A stretch of 64,000 nucleotides of DNA, taken from positions 2,914,001 through 2,978,000 of the forward strand of contig NZ_CP102253.1 of NCBI RefSeq assembly GCF_025145845.1. The letters run 5' to 3'. The stretch is from Alistipes shahii WAL 8301 (GTDB lineage Bacteria > Bacteroidota > Bacteroidia > Bacteroidales > Rikenellaceae). Positions 23,939 to 34,569 of this stretch are shown here, piece by piece. The notes under the pieces were generated by a model that saw only the letters and a program-made list of their open reading frames with translations, did no database searches and was not told the DNA's origin. Both the position numbers and the translations under genes were made by a program. Position 1 is the stretch's first letter, and the number at the start of each line of letters is the position of its first letter.

Positions 23939-25876
23939 TTAATTGCATTGCGGGAAAACAGTAAGCCGGAGTTCCGTGCATCCGTAGGGAATCAGTTCGA
24001 GGTATTCGATACGGTCGGATACGGCGCGGGCTATCCCTTCGGCCGGAAGGCGCGGCGTGTAGCGTCCTTTTTCCAATTCCCAGTCGATCGGTTTGACGGG
24101 AACCGAGATTTTCACGGGCGTATGTTCCGGATCGAACGGATAGCTTCCTGCGGCTGCGGGTTTTGTCCGAATGACCTTCAGGGGTATGACCGGATCGGAG
24201 CAAAGGGCATAGTTCCAGGGTCCGGCAGGCTCGATGCTCCAGCATTCGAATTCGGGGTTGCCGGGAACTTTGCCGTTCATATTCGCATAGACCGTCCGGT
24301 CGGCTGTTTTCCGCTGGGGAACAGGATAGGAGAAGAGCAGAGGTCCGCGCTGCACGTAGATTCCCTGTCCGGGAACGGTGTTCATGACGGGTTGCATGCC
24401 GAGACACAACCGAATCCGGTCGCCGTTCTTGAATTTGCGCCGGAGAGTCACGAACGTGCCGGCGGGACATGCGTCTCGCCACAGTTTGCCGTTGACATAT
24501 ATTTTGGCATCCCTGCACCATGCGGGAATGCGCAGCAGAAACGGGATATCCGTCCTCTCTTTCAGGCCGAAGGAGAACTCGATCTCCCCGTCGAACGGAT
24601 AGGAGGTCCGCTGTGCGATGTGGCACTGTCGGCCGTTCGGCAGGTCGAACGTTGCAGCCGAAGGGCCGTAGAGCGCGGCGGCAATAGAGCCGTCTTTCCC
24701 GCGTAGCCACATATGTGCGACGTAATTGGGCATGAAACGGTGAACGTTTCCGGCGCAGCACTCCGTTTCATGCGTCGGCCGGAAAGCCATCCAGGTCGAA
24801 CCGTGGAAGAATTCGTTGTGATTTGAACGCCCCGTTGCGATTACCTGATTGACGGACGAGAAATACTGCAACGATCGGAAATCCTTGGTAACGGCTCCCG
24901 GTCCGGCATTGAAGACCGCTTTTTCTATTTTGTCAGCCCACCGGACTTCGCCCGTGGTCAGGAGAAATTGCTCCAGTGTCCAGGTGTAGTCGGAAATGTC
25001 GCAGGTTTCGTGACTGTTGATGACGTTCCCGTTTCCGACGAGCGCTTCCGCACTGGCAGGAACGCCGTCGGGGAGCATGTGGTCGCGGGTGAGCTTGCGT
25101 TCGGCGTTGAGTGCAAGGTCCAGGTAATATCGTTTGCCCGTATAGGCATAGAGCAGCATCGGGAGTTTCAGTTCTTCCATGCAGGTGACGCCATGCATGA
25201 CGAACCGTTCGTCGCCGGCCGCGACTGCGGGCGTCAGGTCCCCGAATTTTCCGCCATTGTAGGCTCTCTCGCAAATATCCAGCAACTTCGCATTGCCGGT
25301 TTTGCCGTAAGTCCACAACATTCCCTCGATGCTGACGATGTTGCGCCATTTCTCGACCTGCTCCTGCGTAAAGTTCATGTAGTGCCTTTCCAAGGCTGCG
25401 GGGATCGCCGGATCGCCCGTGCGCTCGTAATAGGCTTGCAGCACCCGGAAGTAGACACACATGGGCCACATCGACTCAATCGCTTTGTTGCCCAAAACAC
25501 CTGTGGACGATGCGTTGGCCAGCGTGTAGCGAATCCCCTCCTCGGCTTTGGCGATCATCTCCCGATCACCGAGCAGGTAACCCAGGCGGAGCAGACCGTC
25601 GGTGTAATAGGCTGTCTGCTCGTAGCGCCACCAGTCGCTTCCGTAGGTTTCGGTGTTACGTCCGATCTCACCCGCCCAAAGGCAGGAGTCGTACGGATAG
25701 GACATCGCCTCGGGATGTCCCGTAAGTCCCGTTTGTTGGCGGTGGAGGAATTCCTCGATCCAGCCCTGCGGCTCTATGCAGCCGATCATGCCGCCCTGAA
25801 ACTGGGCATAAGGGGCCTGGGCGTTCGTCGCGGTACCGACGAGGCAAAGTGCAATAATTGAAAACAGCTTCTTCAT
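23939..25876 (-). CDS. GH127-type (DUF1680) beta-L-arabinofuranosidase candidate
   Basis: A 645-residue protein with a cleavable signal peptide (MKKLFSIIALCLVGTATNAQA). The (alpha/alpha)6 barrel family signature is visible: SHETCDISDYTW (candidate acid/base Glu) and ETECCAGNVHRFMPNYVAHMW, where C373/C374 include the unusual cysteine nucleophile of GH127/GH146. The C-terminal beta-sandwich contains RIPAWCRDAKIYVNG and RGPLLFSYPVP. Known members release beta-L-Araf from plant glycoproteins or pectins; related families have other specificities. It lies 12 nt downstream of the GH3 gene and 20 nt before the DUF4091 gene. Confidence 0.85.
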   Translation of the reverse strand: MKKLFSIIALCLVGTATNAQAPYAQFQGGMIGCIEPQGWIEEFLHRQQTGLTGHPEAMSYPYDSCLWAGEIGRNTETYGSDWWRYEQTAYYTDGLLRLGYLLGDREMIAKAEEGIRYTLANASSTGVLGNKAIESMWPMCVYFRVLQAYYERTGDPAIPAALERHYMNFTQEQVEKWRNIVSIEGMLWTYGKTGNAKLLDICERAYNGGKFGDLTPAVAAGDERFVMHGVTCMEELKLPMLLYAYTGKRYYLDLALNAERKLTRDHMLPDGVPASAEALVGNGNVINSHETCDISDYTWTLEQFLLTTGEVRWADKIEKAVFNAGPGAVTKDFRSLQYFSSVNQVIATGRSNHNEFFHGSTWMAFRPTHETECCAGNVHRFMPNYVAHMWLRGKDGSIAAALYGPSAATFDLPNGRQCHIAQRTSYPFDGEIEFSFGLKERTDIPFLLRIPAWCRDAKIYVNGKLWRDACPAGTFVTLRRKFKNGDRIRLCLGMQPVMNTVPGQGIYVQRGPLLFSYPVPQRKTADRTVYANMNGKVPGNPEFECWSIEPAGPWNYALCSDPVIPLKVIRTKPAAAGSYPFDPEHTPVKISVPVKPIDWELEKGRYTPRLPAEGIARAVSDRIEYLELIPYGCTELRLTVFPQCN

Positions 25877-25888
25877 GCGATTTCTTGA

Positions 25889-28171
25889 CTATTTGTATTT
25901 TTCGACTCTTGCATCCCGGATGACACCTTTCCAGTCGAGCCCGAAAGCGAAATCATATGTATTTCCTTCCGAGTCCGTATAACAAACCATATCTCTCGGA
26001 ACGTCTTCATGCTGCTGTTCCACGGTTTTCATGTCTGCGGGCAATTGCATCGGCAGAAGTGCCGACGGTTCCCGCCGGCCGGAGATAATATCCAGCACGG
26101 CCTGACGCTGTACCCCGAAAGCAAGCAGTATGGCATCGGCCGAAGGTTCGAATTCGGCCGGAACGAACGGTCTGGTCGTGGAAACGACAGCCACGACGGG
26201 CTTGTCTCCCATCTGCCGTTTCGTTCCGAGTACCCGTTTCAACTCTTCCCGGTTGGAACTCCGGACGGTTTTCCCGCGGTAACTCCGGTCGATGGACGGT
26301 TCTTTCGGGTCCCCGCCGGCAATACTCTCGGGGCGTGCGTGGCGGGCCGTGTAGTCGCCGTATTGCAGGCTGATCGGGACATAACCGTTGCCGCCCTTTT
26401 CCCGATCGGCCGCATCGTATCCGCAGCCTCCGTCGGGTTCGTCGATAAAAACGATCGCGAAGTCGGCATTTTCGGGGCTTTCTGCCAATTCGTAATATTG
26501 TTTGACCAAAGAGGTGTCTACAGGTAGGCGGGATTGTCCGCATTCGGGCAGATATACGCTCCGGCGGGTCGATGCGGGCAGGGTTCCCGCCCGGTTTTTC
26601 AGCAGGACGACCGACCGGAGCTGCGCTTCGTAACCGGCTTGCATAAATTCCGGATTCCCGACCGTCGCTTCCGTCCGGTCCGGGTCTACATAGGGATTTT
26701 CGAACAGACCGGTCCGAAAAATATTGAGCAGCAACCTTATGGCGGAACGTTCGAACCGCTCCCGGGCAGATTTTTCGCCGAATTCGGCGGTCCACATTCG
26801 GTAGGCTTCCAGCACGGGACCTTTGTCGTTGTTGCCGCCGAACTGGTCTACTCCGGCTTTGAGCGCTTCGTAATGCCGCTGCGGGATGCTCAATGCCTCC
26901 ACTCCCCAGCATTTGCCGTCAGCCTCCTCGATGCTGGAATAGTCGTGCGTGATGCCCCAATCCGTGCAGACGACGCCGTTGTATCCGTATCTGTTCCGCA
27001 GCAGATCGGTGACGATATATTTGCTAAAACCGTTGCCGACCTTTTTTCCCGAGGGGTCCACCCCGTGGGAAACCGTATAATAGGGCATGACGGCTGCGGC
27101 CTTTCGTGTCTTGCCGTTGAGGCGGAAAGCTCCTTCCACAAAGGGCCGGATGTGTTGCTCGAAATTTCCGCCGGGGTAAACAGTGTATTTCCCGAAGCTG
27201 AAATGGGCATCCCGTCCGCCTTCTTCCGGGCCGCCGCCCGGCCAATGTTTGACCATGGCATTGACGCTTTCATACCCCCAGCCGTCCGCAATCTCGGCAG
27301 CTCCGACGGAGGTCTGGAATCCGTCGATATAGGCCCGCGCCATATCGGTGTCCAGATCGGGGTCTTCGCCGAAGGTACCGTAGAACCGGTTCCACCGGGG
27401 TTCGGTCGCCAGATCGATCTGCGGCGACAGCGCTGTGGCGATACCCAAGGCGCGGTATTCGGCGGATGCGATCCGTCCGAACTTTTCGACCAGTTCGGGG
27501 TCGAACGTAGCGGCCAGCCCGAGCGGACTGGGCCACAACGAAATCTTTCCTCCTGACCCTGCGTTGTATTCGGCCCAGGCTCGGGTTTCATTCCGGGGAT
27601 CGGAACTGATATTGACCGGAATGCCTTGTCCGAGGCCTTCGACGAAGGCCTGCATGTTGTTGTTCCATTCGGCTGCAATGCGGGGACTTTCAACCCGGAC
27701 GACGAGCACGGCCCGGAGATTGTCGTCCCGGAGGAACTTCCGCTGTTTGTCCGAAACAGCCGAGTGGGGAAGTCCGCTTTCCCGGAGTGAGGTCCCGTTG
27801 TAGGTCGAGGACCAGTAACCTACCGAATCCGTCGGGACGGCCTGATGGGAACTGTATAACATCAATCCGGCAATCTCTTCGACGGAGAGTCGCTTTGCAA
27901 GGTCTTCCGCCCGTTCTTCCGGGGTGTACCGCCAATCTTCGTAGCAGTCGAGAATCCCGTTTCGGTTCAGGTCTTTGAAAGCGTATCCGTCGGAATATAA
28001 GATACGGACGCCGGATCCGGGGAAATAGCCCAGAGTCTGTCCTCCGTCTTGCCGAATCAGACAGTAGGTGTCATGCGGCTCGACCGTCCATTTTCGGCCG
28101 CAGGCACAGAGTATCGGCAACATAAACGCCAAAGATACTATTCGACGTACAAGATCTGTTTTTGTTGTCAT
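25889..28171 (-). CDS. GH3 glycoside hydrolase, lipoprotein
   Basis: A 760-residue protein. The signal peptide ends in a lipobox (LPILCACG). An EF-hand-like calcium loop DLNRNGILDCYEDWR near residues 66-80 is common in this GH3 subgroup. The GH3 barrel follows with ALSPQIDLATEPRWNRFYGTFGEDPDLD, MVKHWPGGG and the nucleophile region GVVCTDWGI (D404). The C-terminal domain includes VVLLKN and a long acidic/Gly loop (DEPDGGCGYDAAD). A beta-glucosidase or beta-xylosidase-like activity is expected. It is first in the leftward PUL unit, preceded by a copy of the shared operator motif (28248-28271). Confidence 0.88.
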   Translation of the reverse strand: MTTKTDLVRRIVSLAFMLPILCACGRKWTVEPHDTYCLIRQDGGQTLGYFPGSGVRILYSDGYAFKDLNRNGILDCYEDWRYTPEERAEDLAKRLSVEEIAGLMLYSSHQAVPTDSVGYWSSTYNGTSLRESGLPHSAVSDKQRKFLRDDNLRAVLVVRVESPRIAAEWNNNMQAFVEGLGQGIPVNISSDPRNETRAWAEYNAGSGGKISLWPSPLGLAATFDPELVEKFGRIASAEYRALGIATALSPQIDLATEPRWNRFYGTFGEDPDLDTDMARAYIDGFQTSVGAAEIADGWGYESVNAMVKHWPGGGPEEGGRDAHFSFGKYTVYPGGNFEQHIRPFVEGAFRLNGKTRKAAAVMPYYTVSHGVDPSGKKVGNGFSKYIVTDLLRNRYGYNGVVCTDWGITHDYSSIEEADGKCWGVEALSIPQRHYEALKAGVDQFGGNNDKGPVLEAYRMWTAEFGEKSARERFERSAIRLLLNIFRTGLFENPYVDPDRTEATVGNPEFMQAGYEAQLRSVVLLKNRAGTLPASTRRSVYLPECGQSRLPVDTSLVKQYYELAESPENADFAIVFIDEPDGGCGYDAADREKGGNGYVPISLQYGDYTARHARPESIAGGDPKEPSIDRSYRGKTVRSSNREELKRVLGTKRQMGDKPVVAVVSTTRPFVPAEFEPSADAILLAFGVQRQAVLDIISGRREPSALLPMQLPADMKTVEQQHEDVPRDMVCYTDSEGNTYDFAFGLDWKGVIRDARVEKYK

Positions 28172-28220
28172 ATCGTTATCAGGGTCGGTTCGTTCTTTAG
28201 GGGACTTGGGAAAGCAGTTA

Positions 28221-28271
28221 CAAAAGAATGAATTTTTATCGGCCGCGGGGTTGAATATTTTCCGGAAAGAT
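28221..28271 (-). promoter_or_regulatory. candidate HTCS operator and -7 element for the leftward PUL unit
   Basis: The minus-strand motif (complement of 28248-28271) contains CTTTCCGG and ATTCAACC blocks and matches the susC-side copy at 17 of 24 positions. The -7-like TTCTTTTG (complement of 28221-28228) follows after 19 nt, the same spacing as at the other two copies. It lies 77 nt upstream of the GH3 start. Confidence 0.6.
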
Positions 28272-28440
28272 TCTTTCCCGTATACGGATACCTTATTGAA
28301 ATAAAGGCGAAATTGCAGTTGTCCGGACGTTTTGAGCCGTATTGCGCCGTTCTCTTTCGGCCAAATGATCGTACAATTCGGCGGGATGCAGTTGTGTTTC
28401 CCGAAAAAAATGTATACTTTAGTTTCCGAAAATACCCGTT

Positions 28441-31400
28441 ATGCATCGTCGCTTTCTTATATCCCGTTTTTTCATAGTCTGCATCGGATTTGTCCTTTCC
28501 GAGATACAGATCGTTGCTGCCGAGTCTTTTCCTCAGGTGCGTTTCACCCCGTTACCTTCCGACATTCTGCCGTCGAACGAAGTGCGCAAACTTTATCAGG
28601 ATTCCGATGGATATATCTGGATTCCAACTTATAACGGATTGGCCCGCTACGATGGATACGGAGCCATCACCTACGGTATGCGTGATGTTTCGAACGGGTT
28701 GTTCAACACGTTCGTCAATGTCGTTGCCGAGGACCACGACAAGAACCTGTGGATCGGAACCGAGCACGGCCTTTTTCGGCTCGACAAGGTTTCGGGAAAC
28801 ATCGTGGCCGACGAATATCCAGAGTTGGCGGATTGCAACATCGCAGTCATTCTGTGCGATACGGGCAACGGCATCTGGATCGGCGGCGACAAGGGCCTTT
28901 TCCGCAAAAATGCGCTCGACCGTAATTTTCATCCCGTCCCGATCTCCAATTCGGCGGGTCGTCCCGTCAAGGCGGTCACCTCCATCATCAAGGATGACAA
29001 ACTGAACCTGTGGATCGCCGCTTTCGATCAGGGTTTGTTGCGTTATGATATCCGTGAGGATCGCGCCTATGCTTGCGACGATGCCGTGCTGCGTAAAGCA
29101 CATGTTTTGGCACGTGATGTCGCGGGTAATATCTGGGTGGGTACGTGGGGCGCCGGAGTGGTGCGGCTGGTTAATCCTCTGGCCCCGGGACCGACCCGTT
29201 ACGTGCATTATAAACACGTGCCGGGCAGAACGCACTCGCTGCTCGACGATATTATTTACGATATTGAGGAAAATCCCGAGCAGAATACCATCTGGATCGG
29301 TGGTCGCAGCGGGTTGAGCATCCTCCACGACATCGACAATCCCGATTCGTTCCAGAATTTCTTTCCCGGCGACAACGTGGGAGACCTGCCCTATAACGAG
29401 GTGAATTCGATCCTTCGAACCCGTGACGGACTGATGTGGATCGGTTTGTTGGGTGGCGGCGTCTGCAAGGTCCAGACCAGCGGAACCAAATTCGAGTCCG
29501 ATCGGCTGGAACCGATCAGAACCCGTTACAACACGAGTTCTGTTCGAAGTATGTATTACGCCGGAAACGGCGACTTCTGGTTCGGGCTGCTTGATTTCGG
29601 CCTTATAAAATACAACATTCGAAGCGGTAAAATCGTCGATTACCACGAGCATCCCGATTTGAAGTCGCTTCCTTACACTTCGACCGTCAATACGATCATC
29701 CGCCGCTCGACTACCGGGGAACTGTATTTCGGAACGCAAAACGCCGGTATTTGGGTGTATAACGAAACGCAGCACAAGGTTCGGCAGATCAATCATTTCA
29801 ACCAGCCGAACTTTCTGGACGACTGCGTGATTGCTCTGTGTGAGGATACGCACGGCAATCTGTGGATAGGCTCCCGGTTAGGTATTTACGTCGAATCGAC
29901 AGACGGGCGTTTCCACACCGCTGCTGAATGGCTCGGATACGCTACGCCATTCGATCAGACTTATGTGTTCGACATCTGTTGCGACAAAGCAGGCGATGTC
30001 TGGATCGCTTCCAACGGTCAGGGCATTCTGCATATCCGTACGGCAGACGGAACCTGGAGGCAGTATACACGCGACAACGGCATGATTTCCGATCATGTCT
30101 ATTGCCTGCAGGCCGACGATACGGGGTGTATCTGGGCCGGAACTTTTGCGGACGGACTTGCGGTCCGTATTCCTTCGGAAGGGAGCTTTAAGGCCGTGTC
30201 GGCTTTCCCGAATCTGGAAAACAAAGGTATCGGCAATATTGCCCGGGATGAAAACGGCCGGATGTGGATTACCACGAATAATTCGGTCTTTTCCTTTTCG
30301 CCGGACAGCCTGGGCAATCCCGAGCATATCAATACCTATATTATATCGGCCGACATGCAGTCGTTCTTCTTCAACCGAAACGCTTCGGCGCAGGTCGATT
30401 ACGGACGCATTGCTTTCGGAGGATCGAATGGGCTGATGATATTCACCGGCAATCGCACGCAGCCCCACCAGACGAGACTGCCGATCGTGCTCACAGACTT
30501 CAAGGTGCACAATCGTTCGTTACGGACCATTCCCGCACGGGAACGATCGCGCATCTCTCTCCGGGATATCGATTACACGGATGCCGTGACGCTTACGCAC
30601 GACCGGAACAACTTCTTCATCGAATTCTCGATGCTCTCCTATGCCAATCCGCGCGATCATATTTTTAGATACCGGCTCGACGGATTTGATAAGGAGTATG
30701 TTACGGCCGATTCGCACCACCGTTTCGCCTCATACAGCAATCTTTCACCGGGAACCTACACATTCCGTCTGCAGGCTGCCGGGGAAAACGGCGTGTGGAG
30801 CAGCAACGAGCGGACGCTCACAGTGCGGATACTCCCCGCCCCGTGGCTTTCGTGGTGGGCCTGGACGATCTATTCCGTGCTGCTGCTGGTGCTCGCCTAT
30901 GGGGTCGTGCGGTTCCTGCGCTACCGGCTCCGGCTGCGTCAGGAGGTGCAGATTTCGAAGTTGGAGCGACAAAAAACCGAAGAACTGAATCATGCCAAAT
31001 TGCAGTTTTTCACCAACGTCACTCACGAACTGATGACTCCGCTGACGATTATTCTTACTTCGCTCCAGAACCTGAACAACGGCACAGGGGACAATCAGAC
31101 TCTTTACGGTGTCATGTCGGCCAATGCGACGCGGCTGATGCGACTGATTCAGCAGATACTCGAATTCCGGAAAGTCGAGAGCGGGAATCTGAAAATCCGT
31201 GTTTCGCATGGCGATGTCGTCGGATTCGTTCGCCGGTGTGTGGAAGCTTTTGCCCCGCTTGTGGCCCGAAAGCAGCTCAAGGTCTATTTCCGTGCTTCGT
31301 CGGAACAGGTCGACGGCTGGTTCGATCCCGACAAACTCGATAAGATCGTCTACAACCTGCTGTCCAATGCGGCAAAATACACGCCCGACAAGGGTGAAAT

Positions 31401-32574
31401 TATCATCCGGATCGAAACCGGAGACGACTGTTCGGTCTGCATTTCGGTCGCCAACAGCGGCGAACTGATGACCCAGCAGACTATCGACGGACTTTTTCGC
31501 CGGTTTTACGACGGCAATTACCGGAAACACCATACGATTGGAACCGGTATCGGTCTATCGTTGGTCAAGGATCTCACCGACCTCCACCGAGGTTCAATCC
31601 GGGTGTCGAGCGACGAGCAGGACGGCAACTGTTTCCGAATCACGCTACCCATAGGTCGAGATGCTTATACCGAAGAGGAGATCGACGATGATACCGGAGA
31701 CGATGCCGCGGAAAAAATTTACGAAGGGGCCGGAGAATTCGTTCCGGTGCAGCCCGATGCGGCGATGACCGATACCCCCTCCCGCACACGCACTGACCAT
31801 ACGCTGTTGGTCGTCGATGACAACGAAGAACTGCTCTTGTTGATCTCCAATCTTTTGGCGCCCTATTTCCGAATTGAAACGGCATCCGACGGAGAAGAAG
31901 CGCTTCGTATATTGTCCCGACAGCCGGTCGATCTGGTCGTTTCGGATATCATGATGCCCGGCATGGACGGTATCGAATTGTGCCGACGGATCAAGCAGAC
32001 CTTCGAATACTGTCATATTCCGGTTATCCTGCTTACGGCCAAAAATGCCGACGAAAGCCGGATTGAAGGGTACAATTCGGGGGCGGACGGCTATGTCACC
32101 AAGCCCTTCAACCTGCAGTTGCTCTACGCTCAGATTGTCAATCAACTCCGAAAATTGGAGATTCGGGGCCTGCATTTCCGCAACCAGCCGATTTTTGAGG
32201 TGGAGAAACTGGAGTATACTTCGATGGACGAAAAGTTCATGCGTCAGGCTATGGCGTGCGTCAATGCGCATATCGACGATTGCGAATTTGCACAGGCCGA
32301 TTTTACCCGTGAAATGAATATGTCGCGTACGATTCTTACCGAAAAACTCAAATCGCTCACCGGGTTGACTCCGGCTGCATTCATCATTGACGTGCGACTG
32401 CGTGCTGCCTATCATTTGCTCGAAGAGCAGAAGAAGATGCGTATTGCCGATCTGGCCTATGCTTCCGGATTCAACGACCCGAAATATTTCAGTACGTGCT
32501 TCAGAAAGAAATTCGGATTCTCTCCCAAGGAATTTATCGACAGACTGAACGAAAAAGGCGATAAAATCGCTTGA
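28441..32574 (+). CDS. hybrid two-component system regulator (HTCS)
   Basis: A 1377-residue inner-membrane one-protein sensor/regulator typical of PULs. A signal peptide is followed by a periplasmic sensor of two seven-bladed propellers (repeats such as GYIWIPTYNGLARYDG and NLWIGTEHGLFRLD), then a Y_Y_Y domain (YRLDGFDKEY) and a membrane helix near 800-828. The kinase has H862 (NVTHELMTPL; the usual Arg after Leu is Met), an N-box LLSNAAKYTP and GTGIGLSLV. A receiver begins at 1121 (LLVVDDNEE) with D1169 (SDIMMPG). An AraC HTH occupies the last ~110 residues. It lies between the leftward and rightward PUL units and is expected to activate both. Confidence 0.95.
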   Translation: MHRRFLISRFFIVCIGFVLSEIQIVAAESFPQVRFTPLPSDILPSNEVRKLYQDSDGYIWIPTYNGLARYDGYGAITYGMRDVSNGLFNTFVNVVAEDHDKNLWIGTEHGLFRLDKVSGNIVADEYPELADCNIAVILCDTGNGIWIGGDKGLFRKNALDRNFHPVPISNSAGRPVKAVTSIIKDDKLNLWIAAFDQGLLRYDIREDRAYACDDAVLRKAHVLARDVAGNIWVGTWGAGVVRLVNPLAPGPTRYVHYKHVPGRTHSLLDDIIYDIEENPEQNTIWIGGRSGLSILHDIDNPDSFQNFFPGDNVGDLPYNEVNSILRTRDGLMWIGLLGGGVCKVQTSGTKFESDRLEPIRTRYNTSSVRSMYYAGNGDFWFGLLDFGLIKYNIRSGKIVDYHEHPDLKSLPYTSTVNTIIRRSTTGELYFGTQNAGIWVYNETQHKVRQINHFNQPNFLDDCVIALCEDTHGNLWIGSRLGIYVESTDGRFHTAAEWLGYATPFDQTYVFDICCDKAGDVWIASNGQGILHIRTADGTWRQYTRDNGMISDHVYCLQADDTGCIWAGTFADGLAVRIPSEGSFKAVSAFPNLENKGIGNIARDENGRMWITTNNSVFSFSPDSLGNPEHINTYIISADMQSFFFNRNASAQVDYGRIAFGGSNGLMIFTGNRTQPHQTRLPIVLTDFKVHNRSLRTIPARERSRISLRDIDYTDAVTLTHDRNNFFIEFSMLSYANPRDHIFRYRLDGFDKEYVTADSHHRFASYSNLSPGTYTFRLQAAGENGVWSSNERTLTVRILPAPWLSWWAWTIYSVLLLVLAYGVVRFLRYRLRLRQEVQISKLERQKTEELNHAKLQFFTNVTHELMTPLTIILTSLQNLNNGTGDNQTLYGVMSANATRLMRLIQQILEFRKVESGNLKIRVSHGDVVGFVRRCVEAFAPLVARKQLKVYFRASSEQVDGWFDPDKLDKIVYNLLSNAAKYTPDKGEIIIRIETGDDCSVCISVANSGELMTQQTIDGLFRRFYDGNYRKHHTIGTGIGLSLVKDLTDLHRGSIRVSSDEQDGNCFRITLPIGRDAYTEEEIDDDTGDDAAEKIYEGAGEFVPVQPDAAMTDTPSRTRTDHTLLVVDDNEELLLLISNLLAPYFRIETASDGEEALRILSRQPVDLVVSDIMMPGMDGIELCRRIKQTFEYCHIPVILLTAKNADESRIEGYNSGADGYVTKPFNLQLLYAQIVNQLRKLEIRGLHFRNQPIFEVEKLEYTSMDEKFMRQAMACVNAHIDDCEFAQADFTREMNMSRTILTEKLKSLTGLTPAAFIIDVRLRAAYHLLEEQKKMRIADLAYASGFNDPKYFSTCFRKKFGFSPKEFIDRLNEKGDKIA

Positions 32575-32600
32575 TTGTCCGCAGAAGCGGGCCTACAACC

Positions 32601-32650
32601 GTTTTTCGGTAAAAATTCGACCTGCATGATCCATGTCAGGAGTATTTTCG
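32601..32650 (+). promoter_or_regulatory. candidate HTCS operator and -7 element for the GH20-led unit
   Basis: GTTTTTCGGT-AAAAATTCGACCT (32601-32623) aligns with the susC-side motif with one indel and very few mismatches. A -7-like TATTTTCG (32643-32650) follows after 19 nt. It lies between the HTCS stop and the GH20 start, about 88 nt before the latter. Confidence 0.65.
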
Positions 32651-32711
32651 TACCCGGTAGATTTTGTCCCGGCAGAGTGGATGGAATCGGCTCAATCCAT
32701 AGGATATGATT

Positions 32712-34559
32712 ATGAAACTCATTTTTGCAATCTCCATTGTCGCTCTTTCGTTCTTCGGCACTGCCTGCCGGAGATCTGTCGGCGAAATGATTCTGGTGCC
32801 GATGCCGCAGGAGGCAACCTTTACGGGAGGTTACTTTGAAACGGACAGCGCCCGATTCGTGGAGCGTGCAGGCGATGGGTACGTTGCCTGCCGAATCGAT
32901 CCTTCGGCTCCGGAGATTCGTCCGGAGGGTTACCGGCTGAAAGTGACTCGCCGGGGCATTGACCTTACGGCCCTGGATTCCGCGGGACTGTTCTACGGCC
33001 GGCAGACGCTGTGCCTGTTGGCGACCGCACAGGGGATTCCCTGCGTGGAAATCATCGATAATCCCTGTTTCGGTTATCGGGGTATTCATCTCGATGTTTC
33101 GCGGCACTTTTTCCCCGTTGAAACGATATTCCGGCTCCTCGATGAAATGGCACGGTACAAGCTTAACAAATTTCATTTCCATCTGGCGGATAACGGCGGC
33201 TGGCGCATCAGGATCGACGCTTATCCGCTGCTGACCCGGCTGGGAGCATTCCGTACGGAGTCCGACTGGCTCGAATGGTGGAGTTACGGCGACAGGCATT
33301 ATGTACCCGAGGACACACCGGGGGCCTATGGCGGTTACTATACGAAAGAGGAAATTCGCAGAATCGTTGCCTATGCTGCCGAACGCTTCATCGAGGTGAT
33401 TCCGGAAATTGAGTTCCCGGGGCACTCCGACGAGGTTTTCGCAGCTTATCCGGAGCTCTGCTGCTCGGGCCGGGCCTATACTTCCGGCGAGTTTTGCGTC
33501 GGCAATCCGCTGTCGTTGAAATTTATGGACGAGGTCCTGACCGAGGTTCTGGAGTTGTTCCCCTCGAAATACATCCATATCGGCGGCGACGAGGCCGACC
33601 GGACAGCTTGGAAGAGCTGTCCCAGATGCCGGCATCTGGCCAGGGAGTTGGGCGGAGTGGACCAGGTGCAATGCTATCTGGTCGAACACGCCGAAAAGTT
33701 TCTGGCGGAACACGGACGCACGATGATCGGATGGGATGAAATCCTGAAGAACAACCTGCGATCCACCTCTACGGTAATTTCCTACAGGGGGCAGCGAGGA
33801 GGCATCGAGGCGGCCAACCGCGGTTACGATGTGGTCATGTCGCCGGGCGAGATCCTCTATTTCGACTGGTATCAGGCCGATCCTCATACACAGCCGCGCG
33901 CGATGGGCGGTTTCTCGCCGATTCGGAAGATGTACGGTTTTCATCCCGTCCCCGATACCCCTGCAAAGGCGGCCGACAATGAATCGATAATTCGCGGTGA
34001 ATTCGTTTCGCCGGATTCGGTCGAATATATCTATGACGGCGGCAAAGAGCACGTCATCGGGGTACAGGGTTGCACATGGACCGAGTTTATAGAAACGGAA
34101 AAACATTTGGAATACATGATTTTCCCGCGTTTGCTGGCTGTTTCCGAACTTGCCTGGACTCCCCGGGAGCGATGTGAGTGGAATGATTTCCGTCGTCGTA
34201 TCAATGTTCATGTATCGTTGCTGCATGCGCGGGGAATCAATGCTTTTCCATTGAGCGACGACGTTGTGATTACGGCTCAGATGCTTTCCGAAGGCAAAAA
34301 GGCCCGGGTGACGCTCGACACGGAGAAATATCCCGCCGAAGTACGCTATACTTTGGACGGTACGGCCCCGGTTCCCGGATCAGACCTTTACGACGGGCCT
34401 TTTGTCGTGAAAGCGGGGACAACCGTCCGGGCGGCGCTCTTTGTCGCAGGCAGGATGGAGGGGACCATGACGGAACTCTATGTCGATGCCCGCCGCAATG
34501 TCGATAATTACTATACTTATCTGAATACTCCCGAGGTATACGCCTCGACAGACCGTTAA
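32712..34559 (+). CDS. GH20 beta-N-acetylhexosaminidase, lipoprotein (paralogue 1)
   Basis: A 615-residue exo-hexosaminidase. Start is taken at ATG 32712 (MKLIFAISIVALSFFGTAC) with a lipobox; an ATG at 32706 is also possible. The N-terminal GH20b-like domain precedes the barrel, with RGIHLDVSRHFFPVETI, KFHFHLADNGGWRI, EIEFPGHSDEVF and the catalytic pair D293-E294 (HIGGDEADRTAWKSCPRC). The C-terminal ~80 residues (ARVTLDTEKYPAEVRYTLDG) form a chitobiase-like beta-sandwich. It is the first gene of the rightward unit and most like the GH20 at 60456. Confidence 0.93.
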   Translation: MKLIFAISIVALSFFGTACRRSVGEMILVPMPQEATFTGGYFETDSARFVERAGDGYVACRIDPSAPEIRPEGYRLKVTRRGIDLTALDSAGLFYGRQTLCLLATAQGIPCVEIIDNPCFGYRGIHLDVSRHFFPVETIFRLLDEMARYKLNKFHFHLADNGGWRIRIDAYPLLTRLGAFRTESDWLEWWSYGDRHYVPEDTPGAYGGYYTKEEIRRIVAYAAERFIEVIPEIEFPGHSDEVFAAYPELCCSGRAYTSGEFCVGNPLSLKFMDEVLTEVLELFPSKYIHIGGDEADRTAWKSCPRCRHLARELGGVDQVQCYLVEHAEKFLAEHGRTMIGWDEILKNNLRSTSTVISYRGQRGGIEAANRGYDVVMSPGEILYFDWYQADPHTQPRAMGGFSPIRKMYGFHPVPDTPAKAADNESIIRGEFVSPDSVEYIYDGGKEHVIGVQGCTWTEFIETEKHLEYMIFPRLLAVSELAWTPRERCEWNDFRRRINVHVSLLHARGINAFPLSDDVVITAQMLSEGKKARVTLDTEKYPAEVRYTLDGTAPVPGSDLYDGPFVVKAGTTVRAALFVAGRMEGTMTELYVDARRNVDNYYTYLNTPEVYASTDR

Positions 34560-34569
34560 TCGATACTTT